A DNA stretch of 64,000 nt, taken from NCBI RefSeq assembly GCF_033807575.1, contig NC_084704.1, positions 32,775,968 to 32,839,967 on the forward strand, read 5' to 3'. Made by a program: the position numbers and the translations under genes. A model generated the notes under the pieces. That model saw nothing but the letters and a program-made list of their open reading frames with translations. It searched no databases and had not been told where the DNA came from. Every line of letters starts with the position of its first letter. The stretch's first letter is position 1. The DNA comes from Cydia pomonella (Eukaryota; Arthropoda; Insecta; Lepidoptera; Tortricidae). This document shows positions 45,361-55,649 of this stretch, in pieces.

Positions 45361-45584
45361 TCCCATCATATGGGTCTCGGCATAAGCGACATCTACCATA
45401 AGAGCGTTACAAGGCAGATGTTTCCACTTTTAAATTCATTTTAAGCTTGATACCAACTATAACTTACTTAAGTCCTAAATGTTGAATTAAGTACGAAACG
45501 CCCATACTACAAGTTATATATAGTGGAATTATAATTAAATGATTGAATAAAATATACAATTCACCATTATAGTCACCATTTTAT

Positions 45585-45700
45585 CAGATCAAAGATGCCC
45601 ACTGCTGTACAAAAACCTCCTCAAGGATCTAAAAAACCGGTCGGTCGCTGCCCGCGTCTAACAGTTTCCTGCAATCTTAGTCCAAATCATCCGACCACGC
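45585..45700 (-). pseudogene. RTE-type LINE C-terminal scrap
   Basis: Read on the minus strand, a GGTCGGATGATTTGGACTAA segment and a TTTGTACAGCAGTGGGCATC end resemble the RTE pattern of W-x-D-D then KIAG and VQQW. It is heavily frameshifted. Confidence 0.4.
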
Positions 45701-45955
45701 TTAATGGAGGGCTTCCTTTCCAAGCTGCGACTTCCGGTACGCCGTCTTTACTCAAGGAAAATGATTTCTCATGCTTTTTGCCAAAAATTTAAGAATATTT
45801 CTTTGAGGAATTGCACGGGAGGTTTGCATACCCCCACGTCCCAGCGCTCAATGTATGGCACGGCTTAGCGCACATCCTCCTGTTTCCTCAGGGTGAAATG
45901 TTAGAAGTTCATGCGCAAAATTTAAATTTTATATCAATGATCATGAATGACTAAT

Positions 45956-46015
45956 AATAGCCCTGCCTACAAAAGCTGACAGCTATAGGTTCCGATCCTG
46001 GTTGAGGACAAATTT
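45956..46015 (+). repeat. SINE head fragment
   Basis: TAGCCCTGCCTACAAAAGCT and AGGTTCCGATCCTGG resemble the post-A-box and B-box part of the main SINE. It directly abuts the LINE fragment downstream. Confidence 0.45.
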
Positions 46016-46017
46016 TA

Positions 46018-46449
46018 CTGTGGGGTGGTGCTTCAGATATAAATACCATTTTTGTTCTGCAGAAGAGGGCTATTCGAGCAATATATAAAATGAACCATAG
46101 AGACTCACTGAGAGATAAATTTAAGGAAATTGACATCATGACAGTGCACTGTCAATACATTTATGAGAATATTCTGTATGTGCATAAAAATATTGCCGAT
46201 TTTAAGAAAAATTGTGACATTCATAATATTAATACTAGAAATAAACATAAGTTCGCCGTGCCCTTCACTCGGCTCCATAAAATTAAAAAATCATTCATGG
46301 GTAATTGTGTGAGATTTTATAATAAACTTCCAAACCATATTACTGAGTTTCCAATTAATAAATTTAAGAATCATGTAAAGCGTAAACTTATTTCTAAAGC
46401 TTATTATACCACACAAGACTACATGAATGATAAAACAACGTGGGATTAA
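46018..46449 (+). pseudogene. 5'-truncated LINE ORF2, C-terminal reverse-transcriptase part
   Basis: The frame is open from upstream of the ATG at 46090. It reads WGGASDINTIFVLQKRAIRA, then YIYENILYVHKN, RFYNKLPNHI and YYTTQDYMND to the stop. It parallels 8393-8973 motif for motif (WGN, VQKRCIRAI, YNKLPDHF). The RT palm and endonuclease are missing, so the copy is dead, but the frame is intact. Confidence 0.75.
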
Positions 46450-46816
46450 TTGTGATTCGAAATGATTAATTATTTATTATATTTGAATAATGATGATGAA
46501 ATGGATATTCCAATGCATGTATTTCCTTTGTTGTTTTTATTATATTTGTTTGACATTTAGAATTTATTCTAGAAACAATCTAGACTAGTATTTTTTATAC
46601 ATTTTTTTTTTGTATGACTATATTTTGTGAAAGTTTTAGTATTAAATTTGATCTATGAATTATATTCATTAGTATTATATATGGAATAATATTTACAACA
46701 TCAATAAATTGCTCTGATAATTAGATTAAGATAATTATATGTAATACTGTCTTACTATTCATAAGTGCTTGTTGCTAGGCCTACATGAATAAAGTATATT
46801 TGAATTGAATTGAAAT
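46450..46816 (+). repeat. LINE 3' UTR with TTGAA tail
   Basis: T-rich untranslated sequence ends ATGAATAAAGTATATTTGAA with three TTGAA units. The reversed (TTGAA)n near 57440 may be another end of this family. Confidence 0.7.
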
Positions 46817-47600
46817 AATCGTGTGATAAACACAAATATAGTTCATTACTGATGTATCTTCAGCTAGTTTTGAAGGCCTTCAACTTTTCCTTTTATCTGA
46901 TCCCCCTAGGTTCGATTAGGTCTAGTCAATTGATACAGCCGCAGCCGTTATATCACTTGGGTTTTCGTTCGCATTTGTTATCCCGATACATATTCACTTT
47001 TCAATTGGCATTTGTTTATAAACGGTTGCAGTTACGTGTTCTTTCTCCTAGTATTTTCTCTCTATCGTTGCTAATAATTTATTTATTTATTTATTTACTT
47101 ACGTCTACATTTATTGCGTCCAAAGTACCCATTGTGAATTCCAAAATCCATTAGCTGACATTGAAACAACAGCGTTTTGACGAGGGTTCCGTCGAGTATT
47201 TATTAGCACGAAGTGTACGAGGTAGGTGACCCGGTTTGAAAGTGACATTTTTGTAAATGAAGGTCGGAATGACTGCTTAGTTACATTTGGATTCGTATTA
47301 AACCAACTAAGCTTGGTTATCTACTATTTGTACAAAAATATCACACACATATGGCAAAAGAGTAAAGGCATTACAAGTTTATATGAGAACTGTTAAGTGG
47401 CAGTCTTGAAACTTTGTAGACAGGCATTTTGATAGAATAATGGCGTAATTTTGATAGAATAGACGCGCCACGAGCCTGAATTATCTAATAATCGTTTGTA
47501 AGAAAGGGTGAAACATAAATTAACTAAATGAGGCTTATAAAGTTATATAATTTATGAATAAAGGGGTAAATCTGTATTGTTATTTTTTATGTTATGCATA
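46817..47600. other. No identifiable feature
   Basis: One motif-free frame of 100 codons at 46852-47154 ends in hydrophobic low-complexity residues from a TTTA repeat. No shared repeats. Confidence 0.4.
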
Positions 47601-47750
47601 TTAGTCGTGATGGGTTTCTCCAGTAAAGTAGTCCTGGTGGTAGGAGGTAGGAGTCAGCTGCTGTTCGCGGGGCGAGGCGCGTGCGTCGCGCTCATGGGCC
47701 GCAAGTCGCAACCAAACCAAACTCCACCGTGGCGCAGTGCGCGCAGCACG
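47601..47750 (-). CDS. Candidate terminal exon, unassigned, GC-rich
   Basis: The segment is strongly GC-rich in an AT-rich region. One minus-strand frame reads RDARASPREQQLTPTSYHQD and YFTGETHHD before TAA. The upstream part of the frame, rich in Arg and Ala, is less convincing; a true exon might begin only near 47690. No acceptor is clear. It matches no family I know. Confidence 0.25.
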   Translation of the reverse strand, partial: RAARTAPRWSLVWLRLAAHERDARASPREQQLTPTSYHQDYFTGETHHD

Positions 47751-48051
47751 GGTTGTATCCGTGACCATTATGGCAGACACCACCAACGACCAATAGCCCG
47801 ATACTCTAACAGACTGTTGACAAATTCAGTGAATGAGACGTCCTCTTCTACAATGCTGGCTTCGTCAAACCAGATTCATTACTCGAAGGAGGCGTGCTCC
47901 TAGTATACGACGATATTATGCGGACGATGTCCAAGCGGCTATCAAAATTGCGACCCTAGCGGCCTCTCATTTGATAAAATACGAAAGTCAACGTCATCCA
48001 CGTCCAGTTTTTCGTCTTTATTTGTTCCTAAATTTTCCATTTGGCGACCGG

Positions 48052-48300
48052 TTTGGCCTAGTGGGTAGTAACCCTGCCTACGAAGCTGATGGTTCCGGGT
48101 TCAAATCCTGGTAAGGGCATTTATTCCTGTGATGAGCATGGATATTTGTTCCTGAGTCATGGGTGTTTTCTATGTATTTAAGTTTTTATAAATATTTATA
48201 TATTATGTATATCGTTGTCTAAGTACCCTCAACACAAGCCTTATTGAGCTTACTGTGGGATTTAGTCAATTTGTGTAATAATGTCCTATAATATTTATTA
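48052..48300 (+). repeat. tRNA-derived SINE, full-length copy
   Basis: The A box is in TGGCCTAGTGGGTAGTAAC and the B box in GGTTCAAATCC, then GGTAAGGGCATTTATTCC, TTCCTGAGTCATGGGTG and ACACAAGCCTTATTGAGCTT. It ends in TATTTATTATTTATTATT. Confidence 0.9.
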
Positions 48301-48409
48301 TTTATTATTATTACTCTTTACCACTCCGCACTGGTGAAGACGTATATGAATGAAAAGGCCGGAGTCACAAAATGATACGTATGTATATGGGGTAAGATGA
48401 GGGAAAGTA

Positions 48410-48560
48410 CTATCTTTAAGAGGGAAGAATAGCTTTTTGAATCTTACGAAATAACGGTAATTTTTCTATGAAATTCCATTTCGGGGAAAACGGTTTCCAA
48501 TAACTAAATCTTATCAAATCACTTTGATTTTGATGTCGATCGCTTCAACATACTATATTC
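48410..48560 (+). repeat. Dispersed repeat shared with 61520-61670
   Basis: GAAATAACGGTAATTTTTCT, ATGAAATTCCATTT, AAAACGGTTTCC and ATCACTTTGATTTTGATGTC recur at 61520-61670 in the same order. Confidence 0.7.
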
Positions 48561-48782
48561 TAGGTTTCGCAAAAACGTTTGGAAAAGTGGAAAATCTTTT
48601 TTTTTATGGTCCATCACGTGGTATACGTGGTATACCTCCGCAGTTACCATTATGACAGAATAAGCTAACCGGGGGCTATTAGTAGGTAAGTATCATGTAC
48701 ATTATAAGCATAAGGGAGTACCGTCGCAGCGCTTTGTACGTCTAAGTACTTTGTACGTTTAAGAAGAGAAGACTTTTTTGAC

Positions 48783-48796
48783 GGGGGGGGGGGGGG
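48783..48796. repeat. Poly(G) run
   Basis: Fourteen-base G tract; possible length error in assembly. Confidence 0.7.
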
Positions 48797-49313
48797 TGAA
48801 CACATGTTTTTCCTTTCGGAGCGATTATTTCCGAAAATATGGGTTATTCCCACTAGTTACTACCAAATTGTTCCCAGTGGTAACTACGGGAAAAAAACAC
48901 CAGTATTTTTTTCCCAGTAGTTACTACCAAAATATTTGTAGAAATCGATACTTATAAAAGCAGTATAAATTGTATTCACAGTATAAATATAGCGTGCCTG
49001 AATAGATAATTGTGTCAGTTAATGATTCAGTAAACTGCTTAAAGTGAGCAAAAATATTAAAACACTATTAGGATTTTATTTCCTATGGTAAAATATGGGC
49101 AGAAAAATCCCAGCACCACTGGTACCAACTTAGAGGTAACTTTTGGAGTTTGAATAACCCGAAAATATTAACTTTATCAAAAAATATATATATTATTAAT
49201 TTTAAAATACCTATCCAACGATACTTCACACCATTGGGTTAAAGCGAAAAAAATTACAAAAAATAACATTTTGTATGGAAGGTACCTTAAAAAAAGACCT
49301 ACTTTAGGTATAT

Positions 49314-49520
49314 TAATTAATGATTAAACGAACTTACCTGTAAGTGAAGTTCTATCATAATTATACGAGGTGCTTCGTCCGAAGAGATTAGTATCCTGGA
49401 ATATTTATTTATTTGTAGTAACACGTAAGTGACACCACTACAACACTATAGTTTAGATTTTTTTTTTTTTTTTTTTTTTTTTTTCTGGTAGGTTCACCCT
49501 TGGCCACAAACGTCATGTCA
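49314..49520. repeat. Left inverted terminal repeat of the DIRS element
   Basis: From ATTATACGAGGTGCTTCGTC through ATCCTGGAATATTTATTTAT, AAGTGACACCACTACAACAC and a poly(T) tract to TTGGCCACAAACGTCATGTC, it is the reverse complement of 54697-54855. The outer 45 bases are unique to this side. Confidence 0.9.
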
Positions 49521-49592
49521 TTAAGTTCAGAGTAAGCAAGTCGTCATTGATGACATTCTCTGCATTTGGGCGTTGCTTAAGGGCGGGGGGGT

Positions 49593-49727
49593 GATACTAA
49601 TCTCTTCGGACGAAGCACCTCGTATAATTATGATAGAACTTCACTTACAGGTAAGTTCGTTTAATCATTAATTATACTTGTGCTTCGTCCTCGAGATTAG
49701 TATCCTGGAATATTTATTTATTTGTAG
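49593..49727. repeat. Internal complementary region of the DIRS element
   Basis: 49593-49674 is the reverse complement of the left end (49314-49395). 49668-49727 is the reverse complement of the right end (54796-54855). They join at TTAATTA, which is common to both ends and so marks the circle junction. Confidence 0.9.
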
Positions 49728-49898
49728 AATTTGAGAGTTCACTCAGGGAATGTCGGCAATGAAGGAGACTGAAGTATCAATCATATTTATGTATTTATTG
49801 CTTCAGGATCATAATCAAAGTTATACAATTGATTGAAGGAGTTGTGATTAACTCGTTCAAGAATTTTTAACTTATACAAATTGACTCTAGAAGATAAA

Positions 49899-50864
49899 TC
49901 AAGAATTCGAAGAGAACACAGCCTTTACTAAGGCACTGTTATCGTTAGATGTTACAGTCCTATTGTAGAATTTTGCAAAAGTGTTAGAACTGTCACTCCA
50001 GCCTGCTGTGTTCCGGATTAAGTCGATGGTGACGCCGCATTTATAAGCTTTAGAAGTGGCAGCGTGCCTTGTACTGTGTGCTGTAAATATTGAATCATCT
50101 ATTCCACTGCTTTTTAGTGTCGACTTGATCCAACGGCTGAGTGACTGTCCTGATGCAGCATTATGCGGTTTCTTAAAGCTAATAAATAATTGCACAATAT
50201 TCCTACGGACGCGACTCGTATTTTCTAGGTATGCAATTAGGGTTGCAGAGGGACATATTTCTGGCCGTTCTAGAAAAAATGGGAGCACCAACAACGGCTG
50301 TTTACAACCTGGCCTGGAAGTCTTTAACAGATCCGGTATCTTGATGATCAACTGAGAATCGTTTCTCTCTATATTATCTGTACGAATTTTAGTTAGCGTT
50401 TGAACCCTGTGCGCGGTAGCCAATGCTAACAAAGTTACACATTTTTTAGTCAACGCTTCAAGTGATAAGTTTTCGTTAGGAAACTGAGCACTCAAATGAT
50501 CCAATACCACGGAAGGATCCCATACGGCATTGTATTTAGGTAACGGCGGCCGGAGTCTGTAAATACCTTTAAAGAATCGTGATACTAGATCATCTTTGGA
50601 AATATGTGGTCCTAATAATAACGAGATAGCTGACCTGAGGCAGTTGAGCGTACTGTATTGGCTACCGCTGTTAAATTGTTCCGTGAGAAAAGTTAGGACA
50701 GATGTTATAGGCGCGTCATATAACTGCAAGTTATTTTCTGCACAGAATTTGTACCATTTCTTAAGCGCCGTGTCATATTGTTTAATTGAGTTTTCCGAAA
50801 GTGATGCTAGCATTATGTTTACTGACTCTGCTGGTACGTTGCGTCGCAGAAGCGCTGACCGCAT
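49899..50864 (-). CDS. DIRS tyrosine recombinase
   Basis: 321 residues. An N-terminal SAM-like core-binding domain (about 1-115) is followed by a catalytic domain. Catalytic residues in order: Arg153 in TAHRVQTL, His263 and Arg266 in HSTRHAA, Trp289 in AGWSDSS in place of the second His, and the nucleophile Tyr300 in FAKFYNR. This enzyme cuts and rejoins DNA through a phosphotyrosine bond to insert the circular cDNA. The start is a true ATG at 50864, inside the 3' end of the RT ORF in another frame (46-bp overlap), as is usual in DIRS elements. All key residues are present. A host origin is unlikely. Confidence 0.93.
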   Translation of the reverse strand: MRSALLRRNVPAESVNIMLASLSENSIKQYDTALKKWYKFCAENNLQLYDAPITSVLTFLTEQFNSGSQYSTLNCLRSAISLLLGPHISKDDLVSRFFKGIYRLRPPLPKYNAVWDPSVVLDHLSAQFPNENLSLEALTKKCVTLLALATAHRVQTLTKIRTDNIERNDSQLIIKIPDLLKTSRPGCKQPLLVLPFFLERPEICPSATLIAYLENTSRVRRNIVQLFISFKKPHNAASGQSLSRWIKSTLKSSGIDDSIFTAHSTRHAATSKAYKCGVTIDLIRNTAGWSDSSNTFAKFYNRTVTSNDNSALVKAVFSSNS

Positions 50865-52711
50865 AATATTCCGGCAACCAGGGTAAGACTTGTCTGAATT
50901 TTCGGGTTGCTGGAATGAGATGAGATAATATTTTCATTAGGCTTGAATATTACTAACTCTGACGTGGCAAGTTGTTGGAATAGCGGGTACCAAGGTTGTG
51001 TTTTCCACAAGGGGACAATCATTATTCCACGAGCTTGGTCAGAAATGATTTTTCTTAGGGTTTTCAGAATAATCGAAATCGGGGGAAAAGCGTAAAAGTA
51101 CAGTTCAGACCAGTCTAAAGTGAACGCGTTAACTGCAAATGCATCAGGGTCGCGATGCCAAGACACGTATTTAGCACACTTGGCATTTACCCGGCTAGCG
51201 AATAGGTCTACTTGAGGATACCCGAATTTTCTTGTGATTTCTTTAAATGCCCCATCGGCCAATTCCCATTCAATATCTGGGTGTGTGCGCCGAGATTCAG
51301 CATCAGCTACTACGTTTTCTGCTGATTTGATGTAGGAGGCAAATATATATATATTGCGAGACTCACACCACTGCCAGATATCTCTGGTTATCTGTGTAAG
51401 ATGGGGGAACTGTATTCCACCCATGCGATTAATGTATGCAATGGCTGTCGAGTTATCTATGCGCATTAAAATTTGGCATTTTTTAAGATTTTTTGCAAAA
51501 ACTTTAAGCCCAAAAAATGCTGCGAGGAGTTCCAGACAGTTGATGTGCATTTGCTGTTCCTCCCGTGACCATATTCCACTCGCCGTTTCGTTCCTGCAGG
51601 CGGCTCCCCACCCAGTAGTTGAGGCGTCAGTAAAGATTTCGAGGCAATATGAGTCTATTCTGATTTGCCGTACTGAGTGCTTGACAGCTTGAAACCACCA
51701 ATGAAGATCTGGCAGTAGTGTCTCTGGCAGAGTCATGTGTCTATCATAATTGTCATCGTCTTTTAGATTGAGAAATTTGCATCTTTCAAATTCCTTTGTA
51801 TAGAGGAGACCGTATTCGATTGCTGGGCAAGCTGCAACTAGAGATCCTACAAGTTGTGCAAATTTCCGAATTCTACATCTTTTCACACTCAGCATATTTT
51901 TTATTTCTTTTGAAATGTGTGATCTTTTTTCGTCTGGCAGGGAAATTTGGAGCTTTTCGGAATTTATGATCAGTCCTAGAAATTTGCATGTTTTAGAGGG
52001 TATAGGGTTACTTTTTTCTTCGTTAATAATGAAGCCAAGACCGCGTAGAAGTTTTGTTGAAATGCTTACATTCTCTTTACATTCCTTATAGCTTCGACCT
52101 ATAAGGAATAAATCATCTAAGTAGATGGTTGACAAATGGCCACAAGTCCTTAATAGTTTTACAACTGGCTTCATTATTTTTGTGAAAATGTATGGCGCTA
52201 CGTTCAAACCAAATGGTAATACATTAAACTCGAATATTTTATTTTCCCATAGAAATCTAAGGTACTTTCTAGATTCTCTATGCATTTTAATCAGTAGATA
52301 GGCGTCCTTGAGGTCTATTGTAGCCATATGACAGTTCTTCGACACTAATTTGATTGCGGTACGAAAATCTTCGAGTTTAAAGTGGTCGGTTTTTATGAAT
52401 TTATTTAGGTTCTTGAGATTTAAGATGAATCTCATTTTACCATTTGGTTTGGGACAGAGAAATATGCTGGACAAGAACTGGCCATCACATGGTCTACAGA
52501 CCGAGATAGCCCCTATGTTGAGTAGATTTTTTATCGCCTCATTGTAATGGGCTTTCTCGGTATTGGTATAGTGCACTGCGCTGGGGATCTGATGCTGAAT
52601 GACTGGGCTCGTGAACTTTATTTTGTACCCCGTTATCCATGATAGGATTGTTCGGTCGTTGGTTAGCATCTCCCACTGCGCACGGAACCTAGACAATTGG
52701 CCAGCGTACAT
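50819..52711 (-). CDS. DIRS reverse transcriptase/RNase H
   Basis: 630 residues. The RT domain shows TIDLKDAY (about 131) with the first catalytic Asp, LPFGLNVAP (about 165) and YLDD (197-200). RNase H shows FTDAS (360-364), LELLAAF with Glu394, and RIDNSTA with Asp419. The C-terminal section (PQVDLFASR and SWHRDPDAFAVNAF, then FPPISIILKTL) is typical of DIRS polyproteins; I cannot say whether a methyltransferase-like domain is present. It copies genomic RNA and degrades it, in the cytoplasm or nucleus. The ATG lies about nine bases after the gag stop, and the 3' end overlaps the recombinase ORF. Confidence 0.93.
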   Translation of the reverse strand: MYAGQLSRFRAQWEMLTNDRTILSWITGYKIKFTSPVIQHQIPSAVHYTNTEKAHYNEAIKNLLNIGAISVCRPCDGQFLSSIFLCPKPNGKMRFILNLKNLNKFIKTDHFKLEDFRTAIKLVSKNCHMATIDLKDAYLLIKMHRESRKYLRFLWENKIFEFNVLPFGLNVAPYIFTKIMKPVVKLLRTCGHLSTIYLDDLFLIGRSYKECKENVSISTKLLRGLGFIINEEKSNPIPSKTCKFLGLIINSEKLQISLPDEKRSHISKEIKNMLSVKRCRIRKFAQLVGSLVAACPAIEYGLLYTKEFERCKFLNLKDDDNYDRHMTLPETLLPDLHWWFQAVKHSVRQIRIDSYCLEIFTDASTTGWGAACRNETASGIWSREEQQMHINCLELLAAFFGLKVFAKNLKKCQILMRIDNSTAIAYINRMGGIQFPHLTQITRDIWQWCESRNIYIFASYIKSAENVVADAESRRTHPDIEWELADGAFKEITRKFGYPQVDLFASRVNAKCAKYVSWHRDPDAFAVNAFTLDWSELYFYAFPPISIILKTLRKIISDQARGIMIVPLWKTQPWYPLFQQLATSELVIFKPNENIISSHSSNPKIQTSLTLVAGILCGQRFCDATYQQSQ

Positions 52712-52719
52712 TACCTTGT

Positions 52720-54618
52720 CTAACGACGCCGCTGTTGTCTCTGCGGAGGCTGCGATGTCTTGGACGAGTTGCCGTGCCTCGGAGTTCGTGTGTGTCTCGA
52801 AGATGGACCCGGCGTCGATGAGCGATGAGCAGGCTCGCGGTTCCGCTGAGGGCCCTGCTGCCTGCGTGCTGGGGCCCGCGCTCTCCAGTTTAAATTGCTG
52901 GTAGGTGTGAATGTTTTCACGCTTCTAACTTGGCTTTTTACTTTTAATTCGGTGCCAGATTTTGATACTGCTTTGGCAGTCTTTAAAGTTTCCGCCAGTT
53001 CCTCGCCGAACAGGTATTTGTCGATTTTGGTATTTGTTATATGGTCCTTGAGATCCTTTTTTATAGAGTATATGGCAAAGTTACGTCTGGTAACTGACTC
53101 GCTATGTTGTACGTCGCAAAGGATGCGGCCTATATCCATGAGTTGTTTCAGCCGCTCATTGTTCTTTTCACTGGACTCAATTTCTGTATTAATTACTCTT
53201 GCTAGCCCTGAAATTGCACATGCTAGCTGTTTTTGTCGCATCTCGATGCCCTTGTCCCTTTTGGTTAGTACGTCGGTGACGGCAGCCTTAATTTCCGCGT
53301 TCATCAGGGGTGCGTCAATCTTGGTACAATTTGCCGGTATCAGGTAAGCCTCTAATAATTCTTTGCGCACTTCTTTTGATAGGCCAGTCGTGGCGATGTG
53401 TTCGAGCCTGTTCGCTAACTCTTTGCGTATCTCTTTTCCGTACTGTATATTTTCAGAAGGATCTTCGCCCAGGATTTCCAGTACAGAGCTGTCTAACACC
53501 GTAGGGCTCTCCTTCTGTAGTAGCTCCGCGCCAGTACTTACAGCGCCAAGCGCCTCTGTCACTACGGCGGGGCACGCGACTTGCGCTGCTGTATGTGTGG
53601 CGGCTGTCGTTACGGTTGACGTAACGGTAGACGTGGTGGTAGTGATAGGCCTGGCGGCGGGTCCAGCGATGGGCGTAGCGGTGGATGCAGCGTTACGCAT
53701 GACTGCGCGTGTGGGGGCGTCGGGTTCTATGATCTCCACGGGTTCTTCCTCTGGTGGGTATTCTGGGAAGTCCCCATAAATATCTCCGTCCAGTGAATTT
53801 TCCGATTCGTGTCGAACTGTAATCGATAATTATGAGACATGATAAAAATGTTGGTGTGCGGTACAACAGGTATGTACATACACGAGAAGTGCCAAGTGAT
53901 AAGGTTGCATCGGATCAGTCCCAAAAACTGTCCAGGTTTGCTAAGCCTTGTATCGGATCAGTCCCATAAACTGTCCTGGAAAGGCAAGTATCATGCACAA
54001 TTTGCTGCGCAGCAGCCCTAAAACTTATCCAAGTTTGCTAAGCCTTGTGTCGGATCAGTCCCATGAACCATCCTGGGAAGGCAAGTATCATACATAATCT
54101 GCTGCGGGCCAGTCCCATATAACTGTCCAGGTTTGCTAAACCTTGTATCGGATCAGTCCCACAAACTGTCCTGAGAAGGCAGGTATCGAGTATACATCCA
54201 CTGCGGAACAGTCCCAAAAACTGCCCTGGTCGTGGTTTGTTTACGTCCGCGCCTTATAAGGTAGTGTGAAACAGTCCCAGAGACCGCTCAGATTACATTC
54301 CTTATTGCGCGTAGACCCAAATAATCATAAGACACGTTTGTCGCAGGTACACAATTATTTTTCGTCATTACCTATGAGTAGGTATCAATTTCACCTATGT
54401 AAGTTAAGGGAGAAATATAATTACTTACTTGTGTTTTCATCCGAGCGATCCGAGTATTCATAGTAACGGTCGCGTTCATCCGTAGATTCTGCACTTCTTG
54501 TATCACGGACACGATGCAAATCACGCGTCAACTTTTTTATTTTGCGGCGAATTTCATCATAATCATTATGTTTACGCTTACGTTTCGGCATTATAACACG
54601 TTTCGCACTATGATTCAC
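52720..54618 (-). CDS. DIRS gag-like protein, predicted two exons
   Basis: The main exon (53816 down to 52720) starts in an open frame without an in-frame ATG until about 53700. It is acidic at first (DGDIYGDFPEYPPEEEPVEI), helical in the middle and Arg/Pro-rich at the end (RARAPARRQQGPQR), with no zinc knuckle. A second small frame at 54618-54429 encodes MPKRKRKHNDYDEIRRKIKK, a basic, nuclear-signal-like start. It ends exactly at GTAAGT. Acceptor ATTACAG lies at 53817-53823 and the phases fit (one base plus two), so a 612-bp intron is predicted. The exon structure is inference; the ORF may also start internally. Gag proteins package element RNA. Confidence 0.7.
53817..54428 (-). other. Predicted intron in the DIRS gag
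   Basis: Donor GTAAGT (54428-54423) and acceptor CAG (ending 53817). It contains a tandem array of about eight half-units of 49 bp (53905-54290) carrying CAGTCCC...ACTGTCC. The tract before the acceptor is not strongly pyrimidine-rich. Confidence 0.55.
53905..54290. repeat. Tandem array of 98-bp units (49-bp half-units)
   Basis: TTTGCTAAGCCTTGTATCGG-like sequence begins near 53937, 54034 and 54132, spaced 97-98 bp. GATCAGTCCCA...ACTGTCC recurs about every 49 bp, with a CAGT/ACTG inverted pair in each. Confidence 0.85.
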
Positions 54619-54696
54619 CTTAAAAACTTGAAGATTATTTCGATTTTGAGAGATTTATTTTTAAGATGTTGAGTGGTTGCACACTAAAACGTGAAT

Positions 54697-54855
54697 GACA
54701 TGACGTTTGTGGCCAAGGGTGAACCTACCAGAAAAAAAAAAAAAAAAAAAAAAAAATCTAAACTATAGTGTTGTAGTGGTGTCACTTACGTGTTACTACA
54801 AATAAATAAATATTCCAGGATACTAATCTCGAGGACGAAGCACAAGTATAATTAA
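54697..54855. repeat. Right inverted terminal repeat of the DIRS element
   Basis: From TGACATGACGTTTGTGGCCA through a poly(A) tract to CGAGGACGAAGCACAAGTAT. The element is read right to left, so this is its 5' end. Confidence 0.9.
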
Positions 54856-55649
54856 GGCACATCCAAATCAATCCGATTATTGGTTTCACGTTCACAGACT
54901 TTTACTTTTCCATTAATAAAATCCAATACGATTCCAATCTGATATTAATACATCAAATTCTCATAAGAGAATGAACTCGCTGTACGTATTCTCGTATTAC
55001 CATGATACATACGCATAATTTATTATGCAAATCAAACGCGATTCAATGGCGATTCGATATTGCTTGAAAATCGGATTGCGATGCGCATTGCATGGAACCA
55101 TCAGCCTAATAACGATATTCATATGGTTGTGTGTGTGTATTTCCATTCCTTGAACATACGGATGACTTTTGCATCATTAGGCGTAAAAGAATAGCGTCTT
55201 TGCAGGAATGCGTACGTAGCAATAGCCTCCTGAGGACTGCGTATTGAATTAACGCCTAGATTGTCGTCTACTGGGTAGAGATGGTGATAGGCAGGACTAA
55301 ATAACCCATCTTGCTCCGTATTCCTCTTTGCATGCAGAAATAGTTTCAATAAAGTAGGTTTAAGTGGTTTTATGTCATTACTAATATAGAGTGTGTGTTC
55401 TAGTTATTATTTATCAAAGATATGGATCATCTGGTCTAAAATAAACGATTTTTTTATGGATGGGTCTCAAATTGAGTTGATCGAGAATTGTAGCGTAGGT
55501 AATAGGTACCTGATCATTGTCATAACAACACTGTGGGAATACTATGGAACTCCAAAGGTACAGGGTCCTCACTGCATACCCTATAAGAGTAATCACAGAA
55601 AGATCACGGGAAAAATGCGTCACAAGTGGGAAAGCGATTAAAATAAAAT
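54856..55649. other. No identifiable feature
   Basis: Short frames on both strands without motifs, and a small GT run near 55125. No repeat shared with the window. Confidence 0.4.

Larger units (their letters stand above)
49314..54855 (-). mobile_element. Complete DIRS-type tyrosine-recombinase retrotransposon
   Basis: 5,542 bp. Inverted terminal repeats bound three minus-strand ORFs in the order gag-like, RT/RNase H, tyrosine recombinase, followed by an internal complementary region. That region contains the outer sequences of both termini back to back. This is the diagnostic DIRS-1 layout: reverse transcription gives a circle whose junction is completed using the internal copy, and the recombinase inserts it without a target duplication. 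No TSD is seen at the ends (left starts near TTAATTAATG, right ends near ATAATTAA). All three ORFs are intact and the repeats match well, so the copy may be recent and possibly active. Confidence 0.92.

Noticed and set aside
47833..48114. 93-codon frame reading into the SINE at 48052
   Set aside because: Its last 20 codons are the SINE's tRNA-like head, and the remainder matches no family.
53363..53779. 138-codon plus-strand frame rich in Val and Ala
   Set aside because: It is the antisense of the DIRS gag coding region.
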